Shown here: positions 34,446 through 42,296 of the stretch, in pieces
Layout of the letters: every line of letters starts with the position of its first letter
How positions within the stretch are numbered: position 1 is the stretch's first letter
NCBI RefSeq assembly: GCF_000194155.1
Contig: NZ_GL877880.1
Coordinates: 430,924-494,923 of the forward strand
DNA length: 64,000 nucleotides
Reading direction: 5' to 3'
From: Saccharopolyspora spinosa NRRL 18395
Lineage (GTDB): Bacteria; Actinomycetota; Actinomycetes; Mycobacteriales; Pseudonocardiaceae
Notes under the pieces: generated by a model
What the model saw: only the letters and a program-made list of their open reading frames with translations
What the model was told of the DNA's origin: nothing
Databases searched by the model: none
Program-made: the position numbers and the translations under genes

Positions 34446-34589
34446 GACTTGTAGCCTAATCGCAACGAATCGAAACGTCCGTCATCGGCGATGATTTCGA
34501 TCAGTCATTAAACAAATTGGAGCAGTTCACGGTCGAATCATTGCGCGCGGTGGCAGATTGGTTCAGCTCAGACTGGTTCGATCTTTGTC
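34446..34589. other. AT-rich leader of arcA
   Basis: No gene. The sequence around 34495-34525 (GATTTCGATCAGTCATTAAA) is notably AT-rich for this genome and probably contains the arcA promoter; an ArgR-type operator is possible but not demonstrated. Confidence 0.35.
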
Positions 34590-34775
34590 TTTGAAGCGGC
34601 GAAAGCCGCTTGACCCACGCACGCAGCTTGCATCGCCGCGAGTTCTCAGACGTTGTTTGGCGAGGACAGCCGCGAAGCCTTGTTGGTCATACGCGAATCG
34701 GGGCTCCCGAAGTCCAGGCGGCGTCTGAGGTTGCGCTACCCGCACGGCCACGCAAAACGCTTCTGGAAACAGTCT
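34590..34775 (-). repeat. 3'-end structured repeat, copy C
   Basis: Minus-strand orientation, starting 2 bases after the CPBP gene stop (34777). CTCAGACG (34645-34652) pairs with CGTCTGAG (34722-34729), and the distal stem AAGCGGC-GAAA-GCCGCTT is at 34593-34611. The sequence between the arms is divergent. Confidence 0.75.
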
Positions 34776-34776
34776 T

Positions 34777-35586
34777 TCAGGGGAGCCAGCCGACGCGGCC
34801 GCGCAGGGCGGCGTAGCCGACGAAGGCCACCACGTCGATCAGCGCGTGGCCGACGATCAACGGCCACAGGCGGTTCGTGCGCTGCCAGGCGCGCCCATAG
34901 ACCAGGCCCATCACGACGTTTCCGACGAACCCGCCCAAGCCCTGGTACAGGTGGTAGCTGCCGCGCAGGACCGCCGACAGCCACAGCGCCCGGTTCTCCG
35001 ACCAGCCCAGCTGCCGCAGCCTGGTCAGCAGGTAGGCCACCACCAAGACCTCTTCGGCGAAGGAGTTGCCGAACGCGGCCAGTGTCAGCACCGGTGCCCG
35101 CCACCACGCCGCGTCCAAGGTGGAGGGTTGCACGGTCAGGCTGAGGCCGAGGGCGTGCGCGACGAGGTACAGGCCCAGGCCGGGGATGCCGATCAGGGCC
35201 GCGAGCCCGAGCCCGCCGGCGAGGTCCCGGCCGGGCCGCGACCGGTCCAGGCCGACCCGCCACAGCGCTATCCCGCCACGCCACAGCAGGAACGCCCCCA
35301 GACCGCCCCAGGCGCACAGCCGCAGCACGTTCGTCAGCTGCGCCAGCATGTCGATCAGTCCGAGCTCGGCCTGCGGGACGTTGATGGCGGCGTGCTGGTC
35401 GGCCAGCGGCTCCGGGCGCATCAGGGCGTCCAGCAGGGAGAGCAGGCTTTGCAGGCCGGAGAGCCCGAGGGTCACCGCGAAGACCACGACCAGCTCGATG
35501 ATGATCGCCTTGCGCTCCGCTCGGTCCGCGATCACCGCGGGCTCGCCGGGCCGGGTCGGGGTCAGCCATACGCGCAAGGTGCTCAC
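34777..35586 (-). CDS. CPBP-family intramembrane metalloprotease
   Basis: 269 residues from GTG 35586, preferred over an upstream start because VSTLRVWLTPTRPGEP looks like a natural beginning. About seven TM helices. Abi/CPBP motifs: NSFAEEVLVVAYLLTRLRQL (EExxxR-like pair of glutamates), SYHLYQGLGGFVGNVVMGLV (second-motif His) and a final VGHALIDVVAFVGY with N/D. The family includes Rce1-type prenyl-protein proteases and bacteriocin-immunity proteins; no substrate is suggested locally. Confidence 0.85.
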   Translation of the reverse strand: MSTLRVWLTPTRPGEPAVIADRAERKAIIIELVVVFAVTLGLSGLQSLLSLLDALMRPEPLADQHAAINVPQAELGLIDMLAQLTNVLRLCAWGGLGAFLLWRGGIALWRVGLDRSRPGRDLAGGLGLAALIGIPGLGLYLVAHALGLSLTVQPSTLDAAWWRAPVLTLAAFGNSFAEEVLVVAYLLTRLRQLGWSENRALWLSAVLRGSYHLYQGLGGFVGNVVMGLVYGRAWQRTNRLWPLIVGHALIDVVAFVGYAALRGRVGWLP

Positions 35587-35717
35587 GCGACGAACCGTAC
35601 CCGGATCGGTGATGCGCGCGGGCGGTCGTTCGAGGTCTGGCAAAACCGGGAAAGCCCGTTCGGAACGGCGCACCGCTCCCGCTGCGTCGGATCGACGTCG
35701 GTCCGGCGGAGGTGGGC

Positions 35718-36077
35718 ATGGACGTGTTCGTGTGGGGCTCGGCGGACACCGAACACGCGGTGCGAGTGCTGGAGGCGCTGCGCCGCTTCGAGGTGCTCGA
35801 CGCGTCGCTCGGCTCGGCCGACGTGTTCGGCGTCCGGGACGGCGTTCTGGTGGAGTTGCGGCAGATCGACCCGAGCGGGTTGCTGGTGCGGTTCGTCGAC
35901 GGAACCCGGCCCGGCCGCGCGTCGATCGTGGCGCACTCGTTCCTGTGGATTCTCACCCGCCGCGGCGCGGTGGACGAAGCGATGCTGGTCGGGCCGGGCG
36001 TCGAGCCGCTGCGCTTCCGCGACGGACGCATCCAACGCCTGACACCCCTGAGCTCCGAACACTGCACGGACGACTAA
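35718..36077 (+). CDS. hypothetical protein
   Basis: 119 residues from ATG 35718, supported by GGAGG 7 bases upstream (GTG 35712 is the alternative). A compact alpha/beta sequence (MDVFVWGSADTEHAVRVLEA, VFGVRDGVLVELRQIDPSGL, SIVAHSFLWILTRRGAVDEA). No TM helix, signal or known domain. Divergent from the CPBP gene and followed by the GAACGG hairpin repeats. Confidence 0.6.
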   Translation: MDVFVWGSADTEHAVRVLEALRRFEVLDASLGSADVFGVRDGVLVELRQIDPSGLLVRFVDGTRPGRASIVAHSFLWILTRRGAVDEAMLVGPGVEPLRFRDGRIQRLTPLSSEHCTDD

Positions 36078-36092
36078 ACCAGCGAGGGGTGT

Positions 36093-36226
36093 GAAGCGAA
36101 CGGCCTGTTCGCGCCATCTATTGAGGTGAACGGTGCGTTCGCTTCATTCACGCGGAGCGGCGCAGGTGTTGGTGGGATGGGGTGAACGGACCGTTTGTGC
36201 CGTCTATTGAGGTGAACGGTCCGTTC
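36093..36226. repeat. two GAACGG/CCGTTC hairpin repeats
   Basis: Hairpin 1: GAAGCGAACG (36093-36102) with CGTTCGCTTC (36136-36145). Hairpin 2: GAACGGACCG (36184-36193) with CGGTCCGTTC (36217-36226). Both loops contain CTATTGAGGT. They follow the hypothetical gene's stop at 36077. Confidence 0.75.
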
Positions 36227-36288
36227 GCTTCGTACCTGCGACGCGTAGGTAAAGCAACGCCGCACAGCGAGTTCCCAACGGGCATCTG

Positions 36289-36482
36289 TCAGGGCTGGCG
36301 CTGCGGGAATTCCTCGACGTCTAGCAGCGCCGGGTGCAGGCGGCGGAGGGCCGGAATGTCGGCCTGGTGGCCGCCTTCCTCGAACCACTCGAACATCCGG
36401 TCCCGGCCTTCGATCCGGGCGACTTCGTAGCGGGTCGGGGTGCCCTTGACGCGCTGGAAGTTCTCCGCGTGTCGGGTTGGGT
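36289..36482 (-). pseudogene. orphan C-terminal gene fragment
   Basis: The minus strand reads about 63 residues (RHAENFQRVKGTPTRYEVAR, MFEWFEEGGHQADIPALRRL, LLDVEEFPQRQP) ending at TGA 36289-36291. It looks like the well-conserved tail of a real enzyme, but there is no start: the frame ends at the third GAACGG hairpin (36486-36532). I do not recognise the family. The hairpin probably marks the breakpoint that removed its 5' end. Confidence 0.55.
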
Positions 36483-36485
36483 GGA

Positions 36486-36532
36486 GCGAACGGCCTGTTC
36501 GTGCCGTCTATTGAGGTGAACAGGCCGTTCGC
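36486..36532 (-). terminator. perfect 15-bp GAACGG hairpin
   Basis: GCGAACGGCCTGTTC (36486-36500) and GAACAGGCCGTTCGC (36518-36532) are exact complements with a loop containing CTATTGAGGT. It sits 19 bases after the DUF2470 gene stop and may act as its terminator. Confidence 0.75.
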
Positions 36533-36550
36533 TTCAGCCCACCCGGCGCT

Positions 36551-37330
36551 TCAGCCCTGGCGTTGTTGGGCAAGGAACGGGCAGCCGACGAGTCGGCGGA
36601 GTTCGGCGCCGAGGTGTTCGGTCGTGCTCACCGGGCGGGAGAACGCCAGCCGCACGTCGTGATCGCCGTCCGCGGACTCCACCCGCAGTCGCAGGCCGTA
36701 CTTGTCCAGGCCCAGCGGGCGGATGTGCCCGCCGTGCAGCTGCTCCGGAAGGTGCCGGGCCAGCAGTCCGACGACGTCGCGGTGCGAGAGCTCGAGGTGC
36801 CGCAGCCACGCGTCTTCCTGCAGGCAGAACGGATCAGGCGCGGCTGCCTGGAATTCCGCCGGGTCCACCGAGCTGGTGCCCTCGGAGTCCGCCAGCACGA
36901 GCGACGCGCACTCCAGGCGCAGCACGCTCGCGCCGTGCCCGGCGTCCAGCAGCCGCGGGTCTGGTCGTTCCGCGGCGACCGAGAGGACCTCGTCGCGGGC
37001 CTCCGCGCCATCGAGCAGGCGCACCAAGCCGGTCAGCCACAGCAGTCCGCGCACCGGCTCGCGCAGCCGGACCGGCGTCGGGTCGGTGAGTTCGAGGACG
37101 GCGGCGAGTTCTGCGCGCGGGGCTTGCCAGGCAGTTGCGATCAGCGGGTGTTCGTCGGCCAGCAGAACGGTTGCGGCTCCGTCGGAGTGCACGTGGTGCA
37201 GCAACGGTGCGATGCGCGCCGAGGCCTCGCTGGCCGGCAGGAGCGCCGCGCGGCCGCCGCGCTTGGCGATGCTCTTGGCCCGTTCCGCAGCGCTCGGCGT
37301 CGCAGGCCGGCGGATGGTCGTTTCGCCCAC
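36551..37330 (-). CDS. DUF2470-domain protein, probable haem/iron utilisation
   Basis: 259 residues from GTG 37330, with GGAGGTGAG just upstream. The N-terminal half is split-barrel-like (ARIAPLLHHVHSDGAATVLL, PVRLREPVRGLLWLTGLVRL); the C-terminal half carries the DUF2470 pattern (DVVGLLARHLPEQLHGGHIR, GLDKYGLRLRVESADGDHDV, RLAFSRPVSTTEHLGAELRR), as in HugZ/HutZ-type haem-degrading proteins. An iron-box palindrome lies 13-32 bases upstream of the start, so expression is probably iron-repressed. Confidence 0.78.
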   Translation of the reverse strand: MGETTIRRPATPSAAERAKSIAKRGGRAALLPASEASARIAPLLHHVHSDGAATVLLADEHPLIATAWQAPRAELAAVLELTDPTPVRLREPVRGLLWLTGLVRLLDGAEARDEVLSVAAERPDPRLLDAGHGASVLRLECASLVLADSEGTSSVDPAEFQAAAPDPFCLQEDAWLRHLELSHRDVVGLLARHLPEQLHGGHIRPLGLDKYGLRLRVESADGDHDVRLAFSRPVSTTEHLGAELRRLVGCPFLAQQRQG

Positions 37331-37342
37331 TGCTCACCTCCA

Positions 37343-37362
37343 AAATTAGGCAAGCCTAATTT
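37343..37362 (-). promoter_or_regulatory. iron box (IdeR/DmdR-like operator)
   Basis: AAATTAGGC-AA-GCCTAATTT is a perfect 9-2-9 palindrome matching the TTAGGC...GCCTAA core of actinobacterial iron-regulator sites. It overlaps the expected core promoter of the DUF2470 gene, fitting repression in iron-replete cells. Confidence 0.7.
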
Positions 37363-37638
37363 AATTCCCTGGTGCGGGGAAGTCGTCCTCCCGGGTGATG
37401 TGCGGTCCGGGACGCCCTGGGCCTGATACGTCGCCCGCGAGTTGATCCGCACACCCCTCTTAGTACCAGCTGGAACGTCGTCGTGGGGAGCCAACCGCAG
37501 CAGTGCGCGAAGGGGCGGTGCGAGCGCTGTTGGCGGCCGGAGGATGATGATGTCCAAACCAGGCGAGGGAGGCCTAAATGACCCCGCCAGACGTCCGTTT
37601 ATCGGGCACCTTTGTTCACTGGCCGGTACGGCATTAGC
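37363..37638. other. spacer without recognised gene
   Basis: The shared upstream region of the divergent DUF2470 gene and the 37639 gene. Short pseudo-ORFs only. No riboswitch or operator recognised beyond the iron box. Confidence 0.4.
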
Positions 37639-38514
37639 GTGTCAGCCGTGTCAAGCGCTGTTGAGCTTCGCGCGCCCGGTCCGCGCGGCATCCCGCCCCT
37701 GTTCGCCCGACTGGTTGACGACGCCGCGCTGTTCCCGCCGGGAACCGCAGGTGTGCCGCAGGCGGTGGCCGACCACCTGGACGCGCGCGGCGGCGAGTAC
37801 ACGGGCCTGCTGGGGCCGATGCTGTGCAAGGCGTCCCGGCTGGCCGAGTTGATCACCGAGCTGGCGAAGGCGAAGCCAGCTTCGCCGGTGCCGCTTTCGC
37901 TGGTGTGCGACACCGGGCTGGGCGGCGTGCCCAAGGCCCTGTCCATCATCGAGGGGCGGCAGGAGCTGCTGGCGCTGCGGATGGTCGAGATGCCCGCGCC
38001 GTCGGACGTCGACGACATCTGGCTGGAGCGGGTCTCGGAGTTCGTGCCCGAGGACATCATCCGGGTCGTCGAGCCGCGTCGCGGCGGTGACGGGTGGCTG
38101 GCCGGCATCCGGCGGGTCGCCGAGCACGGTTGCTGGCCCAAGCTGCGCTGCGGCGGGCAGACCGCCGAATCGGTGCCGTCCATCGACGTGGTCAACGACT
38201 TCCTCGCGGTCGCCGGCACCCTCGACGTGCCGTTCAAGACCACCACCGGGCTGCACACCGCGGTGCGCGGCACCGATCCGGAAACCGGCTTCACCCACCA
38301 CGGCTTCCTCAACATCCTCGTCGCGACCGCGCGCTCGCTGTCCGGCAAGGACGTGCGGGCGGCACTGGCCAGCACCGACGGCCCCGCGCTGGCGGAGGAG
38401 GCGCGCGCGCTGTCCGACGACGCTGCCAACGCGGTGCGCGACGTCTTCGCGTCCTACGGCTCGTGCTCGTTGCAGGACCCGGTCGCCGAACTCGAAGGAT
38501 TGGGGCTGCTTTGA
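37639..38514 (+). CDS. conserved hypothetical protein coupled to fumarylacetoacetase
   Basis: 291 residues from GTG 37639 (GTG 37648 equally possible). Cytosolic alpha/beta protein; the start GIPPLFARLVDDAALFPPGT and later LRCGGQTAESVPS, VPFKTTTGLHTAVR and HHGFLNILVATARS look strongly constrained and barrel-like. I know no function. Its stop overlaps the fumarylacetoacetase start (TTGA), so the two are translationally coupled; a role in aromatic amino acid breakdown is inferred from that only. Confidence 0.75.
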   Translation: MSAVSSAVELRAPGPRGIPPLFARLVDDAALFPPGTAGVPQAVADHLDARGGEYTGLLGPMLCKASRLAELITELAKAKPASPVPLSLVCDTGLGGVPKALSIIEGRQELLALRMVEMPAPSDVDDIWLERVSEFVPEDIIRVVEPRRGGDGWLAGIRRVAEHGCWPKLRCGGQTAESVPSIDVVNDFLAVAGTLDVPFKTTTGLHTAVRGTDPETGFTHHGFLNILVATARSLSGKDVRAALASTDGPALAEEARALSDDAANAVRDVFASYGSCSLQDPVAELEGLGLL

Positions 38515-39716
38515 CCTGGATCGAGGACCCCGAGTTCGCCCCGGACAAGCCGTTCGGCCCGCAGACGCTGCCCTACGGGGTGCTGGTGACCGGCGGGGGA
38601 CCGGTCATCGCGGTGCGGGTCGGGCGGCATGCGCTGCCGCTGCGCGGCATTGCCGGGGCACTCGGTCCTCGACTCGCCGAGCTCGTCTCAGGTGCCTCGC
38701 TCGACCCGTTGCTGGCAGCGGGCCGCGACCGATGGCACGAGCTGCGCGAGCGGCTCACCGAACTCGTCGCGGCCGACCGGGCGCCGACCGGTGCGGGGCT
38801 GGTGCGCACCGACTGGCACACCCTGGTGCTGCCGTTCGCGGTCGCCGACTACGTCGACTTCTTCTCGTCGCGGCACCACGCCGAGAACGTCGGCCGCATC
38901 TTCCGCCGCGCCGCCGCGCCGCTGCCCGAGAACTGGACGCACCTGCCGATCGCCTACCACGGCCGGGCGGGCACCGTTTACGTCTCCGGCACCGACATCC
39001 ACCGCCCGCGTGGGCAGCGCAGGGCCGCCGGTGACCTGCAGCCCGCGTTCGGCCCGACCCGGCGGCTGGACTTCGAAGCGGAGGTTGGGTTCGTCTGCGG
39101 CGGCGAACCGGCCGCCCAGGTGCCCACTTCGGACTTCGCGGAGCACGTGTTCGGCGTGGCGCTGGTCAACGACTGGTCGGCGCGGGACATCCAGGCCTGG
39201 GAGTCCAATCCGCTGGGGCCGTTCCTGGCCAAGTCGTTCGCCACGTCCGTCGCCGGGTGGATCACCCCGCTGGAAGCGTTCGAGCACGCCCGCGTGCCGA
39301 CTCCGGCACCGGAGCACGTGTTGCAGCCCTACCTCGTCGAGGATGAGCCGTGGGGGCTGGACCTGCGGTTGGAGGTGCGCTGCAACGAGACGCTGCTGTC
39401 CCAGCCGCGATTCGAGCACATGGCCTGGTCGCCCGCGCAGCAACTCGCGCACCTGACCGCTAACGGTGCGCCGGTGCGGCCCGGTGATCTGTTCGCCTCC
39501 GGAACCGTGTCCGGCCCGGAGCACGACCAACGGGGTTGCCTGTTGGAGCTGACCTGGGGCGGGGCGGAACCGATCACATTGCAAGACGGTGAGCAGCGGA
39601 CCTTCCTCCAGGACGGGGACCGGGTGACACTGAGTGGCAGTGCGCCGGGACCAGACGGCTCGGTGATCGGGCTCGGCGAGGTGACCGGCACGGTGCTGGC
39701 TGCGGTTCGGAGGTGA
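38511..39716 (+). CDS. fahA: fumarylacetoacetase
   Basis: 401 residues from TTG 38511. Hydrolyses fumarylacetoacetate to fumarate and acetoacetate, last step of tyrosine/homogentisate breakdown. Signatures: DFFSSRHHAENVGRIFR, LPIAYHGRAGTVYVSGTDIH, metal-ligand region LDFEAEVGFVCG, VNDWSARDIQAWESNPLGPF, LAKSFATSVAGWITPLEAF and FASGTVSGPE. The start overlaps the upstream stop. An IclR regulator follows after 4 bases, a common arrangement for control of this pathway. Homogentisate dioxygenase is not in the window. Confidence 0.95.
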   Translation: MTWIEDPEFAPDKPFGPQTLPYGVLVTGGGPVIAVRVGRHALPLRGIAGALGPRLAELVSGASLDPLLAAGRDRWHELRERLTELVAADRAPTGAGLVRTDWHTLVLPFAVADYVDFFSSRHHAENVGRIFRRAAAPLPENWTHLPIAYHGRAGTVYVSGTDIHRPRGQRRAAGDLQPAFGPTRRLDFEAEVGFVCGGEPAAQVPTSDFAEHVFGVALVNDWSARDIQAWESNPLGPFLAKSFATSVAGWITPLEAFEHARVPTPAPEHVLQPYLVEDEPWGLDLRLEVRCNETLLSQPRFEHMAWSPAQQLAHLTANGAPVRPGDLFASGTVSGPEHDQRGCLLELTWGGAEPITLQDGEQRTFLQDGDRVTLSGSAPGPDGSVIGLGEVTGTVLAAVRR

Positions 39717-39720
39717 CGCG

Positions 39721-40413
39721 ATGGCCCAACCCAGCCCCGAGCCGATCCGCGCCCCGGTGGGCCTGCCGCGCGACGTCCAGCCGGGCACCAAGGAGAGCTC
39801 GCTGACCCTGGACCGCGGGCTCAGCCTGCTGCAGGCCGTGGCGGACGCGGAAAGCGAAGCGCCCACCATCAGCGACCTGGCGGCGACCGTTGGAGTCAGC
39901 CGCGCGGCGGTGTACCGGCTGCTCGGGCCGTTGCAGAGCCGCGGCCTGGTGCGCCGCGAGGGCTCTAAGGTGCGGCTCGGGCTTGGCGTGCTGTGGCTGG
40001 CCGGGCGCGTGCTGCCGCAGTTGCGCGCCGCGTCACTGCCCGCCTTGCGGGCGCTGGCGGAGAAGGTCGGCGCGACAGTGCACCTGACCGTGGCCGACGG
40101 CAGCGAGGCGCAGGTCGTCGCGGTCGCCGAGCCGTCGTGGACCAGCTACCACGTGTCGTACCGGGTGGGCAGTCGGCATCCGGTGCAGCGCGGGGCGGCC
40201 GGTCGCGCCGTGGACCTGCCCCCCGGTGGGCCGCGCTGGATCACCAGCAGCGGCGACCTACAGCCGGGGGCGTTCGGAGTCGCTTCGCCGGTGCGCGGAG
40301 TGCCGGGGTTGCGCGCCAGCGTGGGTGTGGTGGCCCTGCAGCCGTTGGTGCCCGACGAAGTCGGCCCGCTGGTGCTGGAGGCGGCGGAGGCGGTCGCCGA
40401 CGCGCTCCACTGA
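39721..40413 (+). CDS. IclR-family transcriptional regulator
   Basis: 230 residues from ATG 39721. Winged helix at about 25-90 (LTLDRGLSLLQAVADAESEA, ISDLAATVGVSRAAVYRLLG, LVRREGSKVRLGLGVLWLAG), then a shortened effector domain (VHLTVADGSEAQVVAVAEPS, YRVGSRHPVQRGAAGRAV). The effector part is about 20-30 residues shorter than usual and lacks the standard C-terminal helix pattern, but the frame is intact. Probable local regulator of the fumarylacetoacetase operon. Confidence 0.82.
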   Translation: MAQPSPEPIRAPVGLPRDVQPGTKESSLTLDRGLSLLQAVADAESEAPTISDLAATVGVSRAAVYRLLGPLQSRGLVRREGSKVRLGLGVLWLAGRVLPQLRAASLPALRALAEKVGATVHLTVADGSEAQVVAVAEPSWTSYHVSYRVGSRHPVQRGAAGRAVDLPPGGPRWITSSGDLQPGAFGVASPVRGVPGLRASVGVVALQPLVPDEVGPLVLEAAEAVADALH

Positions 40414-40599
40414 TACCCGCGCCGCGAAACCCGGTTCTCCGGTTCTGAGCGCATTTCGGCGATGGGTGGCGCGGGGATCGGGGCCGGTGGGTGAATTTTT
40501 TCGGCGCCCGCTTTTCGGCGGTCGAGCGGGGCTGTTCAGCGGGTTATCCGGAATCAGATCCACCGGTTTTCGGTGATCACGTCTAGGTTTCGTTTTCGC
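40414..40599. other. spacer after the IclR gene
   Basis: About 185 bases with no gene; it passes into the decayed NmrA-like sequence. Confidence 0.3.
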
Positions 40600-41376
40600 G
40601 GGTCAGAGGCGAATGCGAACACAAATCCCCGCGCCGAATTCCCCGCCGGGGTGCAGGCCACCCGGGGCGATCTCGGTGCCCCCCAAACACCTTGGTGGTC
40701 GCGTTCGAGGGCGCTGACCGGCTGTTTCTGTTCCCGGTGCCGCAAACCGCGCGCGATGTGGTCGACGCGGCGAACCGGGTGCGAGGCGTCGTGGTGCTGT
40801 CCTCCTGGGCCGTGGCCGGCGGCTACGACACCGCTTTTCCACCTGCCCGTCGAGCAGGCCGTGGACGTATCCGGTCTGGAGTGGACACACGTCCGGCCCG
40901 CGAGTTCGTTGAACAAACTGGCGCTGTGCGGCCCGTCGATCCGGGCCGAAGGCAGGTGCGCGACCCGAACCCGGACGTCGCCTGGTCCCCAACGCACGAA
41001 TTGGACATCGCAGGTCGCGGCCGCCGCGCTGCTGGAGGACGGGCACGCGGGCGAGGCGTACGACGTGAACGGCCCGGACCTGATCACCTACCGCGAGCAG
41101 GCCGAGGCCATCGGCCGCGAGATCCGCTTCGAGGTGATCACCCGGGGCGCGGGAGCTCTACTCGCGCGGGGCGGATTCGCGGCGAAGAACGCGGACTTCC
41201 TGCTGGGCTTCGACGATTACTCGAGCACCGAGCAGGATCCCGACGCGGTCGCCGGGTTCGACGCTGCGGCAACCGCGCCGGTGCCGATGGCCGAGCCGAT
41301 CACCGGCCGAGTCCGCGGCTTCGCGGAGTGGGCCCCGACCACGCCGCCGACTTCCGCCCGGCCGAGCGACGAGTGA
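40600..41376 (+). pseudogene. decayed NmrA-like NAD(P)-binding protein
   Basis: Pieces of an atypical short-chain reductase are spread over at least two frames. One frame has ADRLFLFPVPQTARDVVDAA and VVLSSWAVAGGYDT (40700-40840). Another has LPVEQAVDVSGLEWTHVRPA (about 40845-40910) and later VAAAALLEDGHAGEAYDVNG, ITYREQAEAIGREI. The N-terminal nucleotide-binding motif is missing. Multiple frameshifts and a 5' deletion make function impossible. Confidence 0.7.
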
Positions 41377-41431
41377 GTCGCGCCCCCAAGCCGAATCGTT
41401 CGGCTGAGGGCCCCTAACCTCGAAAGATCGC

Positions 41432-41800
41432 TCAGCGGGGAGGGCTTGGGTGACGTCGGCCCGGATGTGCCCGGGCTCCTCGACGCCGACTGACACGCGG
41501 ATGAGCCCTCGCCGATGCCGACTGCGCGCAGCTGCTCGTCGGTGAGCTAGGGGTGCGAGGTGCTGGCCGGGTGCAGCACCAGCGTCTCGATTCCGCCCAG
41601 CGACGGGCCGAGCACCGCCAGCTGGACCGCCCGCACGAACGCCAGCCCTGCTGTACAGCTGCCCAGGTCGAAGGTCAGCACGCCGCTGTTGCCGGCCACC
41701 AGCTTCCGCCAGCTCGTGGGTGGGGCCGGGTCGTGCACGGCCCGCACCGCCGGGTGCTCGGCGAGCCCGGACGCGAGTGCCTTCGCTGAGCACCCGGCGG
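41432..41800 (-). pseudogene. decayed Cys/Met-metabolism PLP enzyme (C-terminal part)
   Basis: The minus strand reads LAEHPAVRAVHDPAPP, GVLTFDLGS, FVRAVQLAVLGPSLGGIETL, VLHPASTSHP, then an in-frame TAG (41547-41549) where relatives continue. It resumes with LTDEQLRAVGIGEG, a -1 frameshift, and LIRVSVGVEEPGHIRADVTQ. This is the C-terminal third of a cystathionine gamma-synthase/methionine gamma-lyase-type enzyme with one nonsense and one frameshift mutation and no 5' part. Confidence 0.7.
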
Positions 41801-41802
41801 TG

Positions 41803-41988
41803 CGGTTCGGCGTCGCGGTGCTGTCGGGCCGGTCGCTGGATCCGCACGGCGACTGCGACCGCCGCCCGCGCATCCCGTCCCACCTCCCGCCGGAGGAAGT
41901 CGCCGAGGCGGTGCGCCGGATGGCGGAGGTGCGGCGGTCCTGCGACGGCACGGCCGCAGTCGCCGCCGTCAACGCGCTGATCGTCTGA
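41803..41988 (+). pseudogene. C-terminal fragment of a MocR-like regulator
   Basis: 62 residues open to TGA 41986-41988: RFGVAVLSGRSLDPHGDCDR, RIPSHLPPEEVAEAVRRMAE, VRRSCDGTAAVAAVNALIV. The pattern matches the end of the aminotransferase-like domain of GntR/MocR regulators. It abuts the PLP-enzyme fragment on the opposite strand, so a rearrangement joined two broken genes. Confidence 0.5.
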
Positions 41989-42202
41989 GCTGCCGTGCCG
42001 GTCGGGGCGTGAGCGGTGGGTCGGCTTCGCACTTCGCGGGCAGGTGGGCGCTGCGCCTGATCTCCGGTGGTCATCGGCCGGGCATCGTGGGAGGAACCGG
42101 AGCAGGTACTCCCGATCCGTTTTTTCGCGCTGAAGTCTTCCGCATCACCAGGTCGCTTGATACATGTAAGCGATGCGGTGAGTGTGATCGCCCAGCGTGA
42201 CC
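41989..42202. other. intergenic DNA upstream of the cyd operon
   Basis: No gene. AT-rich segment at 42118-42180 (TTTTTTCGCGCTGAAGTC; GCTTGATACATGTAAGCG) may hold the cydA promoter. Confidence 0.4.
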
Positions 42203-42216
42203 AGGACCAAGGTCCC
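42203..42216 (+). promoter_or_regulatory. candidate DosR/DevR-type box upstream of cydA
   Basis: AGGACCAAGGTCCC matches 11 of 14 core positions of the mycobacterial DosR consensus GGGACTWWAGTCCC and is nearly palindromic. It ends 81 bases before the cydA start. A DevS-like kinase and DevR-like regulator are encoded 7-9 kb downstream. Confidence 0.45.
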
Positions 42217-42296
42217 GTCTGGGTTAGGACCCTCGACCGGGCGAGATAGGGCCCTTGCCTCTGCGATTTCTCAGCTCGGGGCGGCAGGGTGGAGTC

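Noticed and set aside
37363..37638. Riboswitch upstream of the 37639 gene
   Set aside because: No known aptamer consensus could be matched and the spacer gives no convincing multi-stem structure by eye.
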